From: Streptomyces prunicolor NBRC 13075
GTDB taxonomy: Bacteria > Actinomycetota > Actinomycetes > Streptomycetales > Streptomycetaceae
DNA: 41,550 nt
Direction of reading: 5' to 3'
NCBI RefSeq assembly: GCF_000367365.1
Contig: NZ_BARF01000142.1
Coordinates: 1-41,550, forward strand
Below, in pieces: positions 39,339-41,550 of this stretch (its first letter is position 1; the number at the start of each line of letters is the position of its first letter). A program made the translations under genes and the position numbers. Under the pieces are notes generated by a model, which did not search any database, was not told where the DNA came from, and saw nothing but the letters and a program-made list of their open reading frames with translations.

Positions 39339-40808
39339 TCAGGCGTCCACGGTGAAGGCCGCCTCGTAGAGGTCCTCCGTTGCCACGTGCTCGTACACCA
39401 CAGTGGGGCGCAGCCGGTTCCAGCGGTGTCCGAGGAGGAGGGCGAGACCCATGGGGCAGGCCTGGAAAAGGTGGATCCGGGATGCACCGTGGCTGGCCGT
39501 ACGGAGAGCGTCACGGATTCCGATGGCCAGGGCGTTGGCAGTGGCGGCGTCCGGGATCGAGTTGTCCTTCGCCCCCGCGGGCGGGCGCAGGACCAGGAGC
39601 CGCGATACCGGCAGCTGCCTGTCCTGCAGGAACTTTAGGACATCGGCGGTGGGGTCGGTGGCCACCGCGATAGCAACGGCCAGATCCTGGCCTGCGTCGA
39701 TCGCGTGCGTCTCCCGGGCGGGAGCGAGCACAGTGTCGTAGGGCTCGGTGGAGGACCAGAGTTGGCCGCGCTGTAGTACGGCCAAGTCGGCTCCGGTGAC
39801 CATGCGGAAGGCGGTACCGGTCAGGAAGGCGGGCGCAAGACGCAGGCTGCCGGTTACCGCCACAGCGGCTGTCCCCGGGGGAAGCCGGTGAGGCGCCGCC
39901 TCGATCTCCTCCTGAAGCTGTGCCCAGGTGGCGGGGGCCTTGGGCCGGCACTTGGAGTAAGCGGTGTCTCCCTCGAAGCGGTCGGCCCAGTCGATAGCGT
40001 AGTCGGCGTCGTCGGCCATCGGGTCGGGCTTGAGGGTGGCGATCGACACGACGGCGCGGTTGGGACCGGCCGTGAGCGCGAGCGTCTGGACGGCATCGGT
40101 GATCTGGGCCAGTGACAGCGTGCGCTGACCGTTGATCACCTGGCGGGCCACCCAGTCCGCGCCTGCTTGTACGGCAGCCGCGTCGGGGCGAAGGCCCGCA
40201 GCGAACATCAACAGTTGCAGGTGTTCGTGGAGGTGGGAGACGTCGCGGGCGATGTCGAAGCGCAGTACGCGCAGCAGGTCGAGAAGTTGTTCTTCGTCCG
40301 TCCCGGCGTTCGCCGCCCAGCGGCTGCGGGCCCGGCCTTTCGCGGACCGGGGTCCTTGCTGGCCGGCTTTGGGCATGAGGGTCTGGGTGCGTGGATCGCG
40401 CAGCGAGACGAGCGGGTCGGCGGGGTCGGGCGCCCGGTTGCTGATCAGTGCCAGGTCGACAGGCGCCCCGTCGGCGGTCAGACGCTGCCAGCTCTGGGTG
40501 ATCTTCTTCAGGAGCGAGGTGCCGCCGGAGGTGCTGGGAGTGAACAGGTACGTCTCATTGACGGGGGTGGCGGCGTCGGCGGTGTACTTCACCTGGGCGT
40601 AGGTGTGCGGAGGTCTGGCCCGGTAGAGGACAACATCGTCCAGGTTGCCCGCCTGGTCGGCTTCGACACCGACGCCGACGACCGGGTTGGGTGTGCGGAG
40701 GGCAGCGTCCCGTAGTGCTGTGACGCAACCCTGCCAGGCCCACAGCCACTGGTATCTATCGCCGGCGATCCGCACACCGGTGGGGCCAGGGGCAGGAAGG
40801 TCAGGCAT
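39339..40808 (-). CDS. cap4: Cap4-like nuclease-SAVED effector
   Basis: This 489-residue protein has an N-terminal PD-(D/E)xK-type nuclease domain and a C-terminal SAVED sensor. The nuclease part has GDRYQWLWAWQG, then Glu49, Asp57/58 and Gln72-Val-Lys74, the pattern of Cap4 endonucleases (DUF4297-like). The SAVED part (about 250-489) ends with the typical FQACPMGLALLLGHRWN and a VVYEH strand. On binding the cyclic nucleotide such proteins degrade DNA. ATG at 40808 has GGAG about eight bases upstream; the frame continues to 41204 without support. It lies 238 bases upstream of the CD-NTase on the same strand, and an internal promoter for the rest of the operon may lie in that gap. Confidence 0.82.
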   Translation of the reverse strand: MPDLPAPGPTGVRIAGDRYQWLWAWQGCVTALRDAALRTPNPVVGVGVEADQAGNLDDVVLYRARPPHTYAQVKYTADAATPVNETYLFTPSTSGGTSLLKKITQSWQRLTADGAPVDLALISNRAPDPADPLVSLRDPRTQTLMPKAGQQGPRSAKGRARSRWAANAGTDEEQLLDLLRVLRFDIARDVSHLHEHLQLLMFAAGLRPDAAAVQAGADWVARQVINGQRTLSLAQITDAVQTLALTAGPNRAVVSIATLKPDPMADDADYAIDWADRFEGDTAYSKCRPKAPATWAQLQEEIEAAPHRLPPGTAAVAVTGSLRLAPAFLTGTAFRMVTGADLAVLQRGQLWSSTEPYDTVLAPARETHAIDAGQDLAVAIAVATDPTADVLKFLQDRQLPVSRLLVLRPPAGAKDNSIPDAATANALAIGIRDALRTASHGASRIHLFQACPMGLALLLGHRWNRLRPTVVYEHVATEDLYEAAFTVDA

Positions 40809-41372
40809 GAGGTCCGCTCCGTGGTCTCGGGGTTGAGCTGCAACTGTTCGCGGGCTTCGATGCCCCATTGCGCAGGGTGGCCGATCTCGGAGCCGTACGA
40901 CGGGCGGCGGCCGGCCATCACGGGGTGTCGCGCTTGGCCACGGCCGCTGGCAGAGCGTACTGCTGGGCCGGGTCGTGGGAGAGCAGGCCCGTGCCACGCT
41001 CACGGCTGCGGACGTTCTCATGGACCAGCTCCCCGAGAGCGAAGGGGCAGACACCAGCTGGTGTACGGCGAGCAGAAGCAGCACATCCACCTCAGTCACA
41101 CCACGCCTCGCAGACACGGTCCGCCCCACGAGCCAGCAGCGGGCGCTGGTAATGCCGGAGCCAGCCAGCACCCCGCTGCCCACCGACGCCGCTGTCACGC
41201 TCAAGCGTCATGAACCAAGTGCCGTCACCACCACTGACATGCGGGCAGGATTTTCGGTCCGGCACCGATCCGCTCCCGCAGCCGAGCTCGTAACCACCAC
41301 GATCCGCCAGACCAACCCTGACCAGCGCATACCTACACACCCAGGCCACGCAGCCATAAGGAAATCCTGAGC
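40809..41372. other. Upstream region of CBASS operon, no gene supported
   Basis: Short frames on both strands in these 560 bases lack ribosome sites or recognisable products. The stretch must hold the CBASS promoter on the leftward strand. The DNA becomes less GC-rich from about 41200 onward. Confidence 0.45.
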
Positions 41373-41535
41373 CGATCACTACATTCCGAAGTGATCACTA
41401 AACCTGCACCTAAGAGCCTGCCCGCATCCCAACTGCCCCAGGAAAACCCAGGTCAGAAGCATGCCGTACCACGGCAAGAGATCCCGAAACGATCACTAGA
41501 TACACACGTCAGCGCATCCATTCACCTAGTGATCG
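41373..41535. repeat. Iteron-like repeats of CGATCACTA
   Basis: CGATCACTA occurs at 41373-41381, TGATCACTA at 41392-41400 and CGATCACTAG at 41490-41499. The inverted copy CTAGTGATCG is at 41526-41535. Three copies face one way and one the other, in DNA poorer in GC than the rest. They could be operators for a gene outside the window, transposase-binding sites of an element end, or replication/partition iterons. Confidence 0.6.
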
Positions 41536-41550
41536 TTAGCAGATTTGTCA

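Noticed and set aside
40821..41379. Several short frames upstream of cap4
   Set aside because: There are no ribosome sites or recognisable products, and they overlap one another on both strands.
1..41550. CRISPR array or rRNA genes
   Set aside because: No regularly spaced direct repeats with spacers and no rRNA sequence were seen.

Overview
The window is high-GC actinobacterial DNA, most likely from Streptomyces. Codon use, GTG/GGAGG starts, an AfsR/SARP-type regulator, a tap-tpg pair and helicase-associated-domain helicases all point there. The left edge looks like the end of a linear replicon. The first 239 bases are packed with short perfect palindromes whose three-base loops read TCC or TAC on the given strand, so GGA or GTA (GNA) on the complementary 3' strand, as in Streptomyces telomeres. 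I cannot tell whether this is a chromosome arm or a linear plasmid.

Region 1 (1-17.1 kb) is subtelomeric and mostly leftward. It holds a SARP regulator truncated at its C terminus next to the terminus, with a small membrane protein gene ahead of it. Two DEAD/DEAH helicases with helicase-associated repeats flank a small unknown gene. A lone TniQ-family gene faces right and stops against a 40-bp perfect palindrome and an initiator tRNA gene. A coupled HTH - Tap - Tpg operon follows, encoding the likely telomere-capping machinery. Next come a small unknown gene and a UvrD-like helicase operon.

Region 2 (17.2-22.3 kb) is regulatory and accessory. It holds an XRE regulator with an operator array of AGTGCAG/CTGCACT boxes, a cysteine-rich unknown protein, a DUF3892 protein, and a leftward sigma-like / HTH / ImmA-IrrE protease operon.

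Region 3 (22.6-34.5 kb) is rightward. A 61-residue TniQ-like fragment overlaps tnsA, followed by tnsB (DDE transposase) and tnsC (AAA+ ATPase), the core of a Tn7-like element. About 175 bp later a five-gene SMC/condensin operon begins. It resembles Wadjet/EptABCD (JetABCD) plasmid defence, but with two small winged-helix-like proteins where one JetB is usual.

Region 4 (34.9-40.8 kb) is leftward and convergent with region 3. It reads as a type II CBASS operon: a Cap4-like nuclease-SAVED effector, a CD-NTase ending in glycine, separate E2 and E1 proteins in place of a fused Cap2, and a Cap3-like JAB peptidase. An extra nucleotidyltransferase gene closes the operon. The last 740 bp hold no convincing gene but carry repeats of CGATCACTA.

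Overall the window joins telomere maintenance to a Tn7-like core with two back-to-back defence systems. The most unusual points are the TnsABC-SMC adjacency, the five-gene Wadjet-like operon, the substituted TnsA active site, the dispersed TniQ genes, and the split Cap2 with a terminal nucleotidyltransferase. Functional assignments rest on motif recognition by eye; no database search was run.
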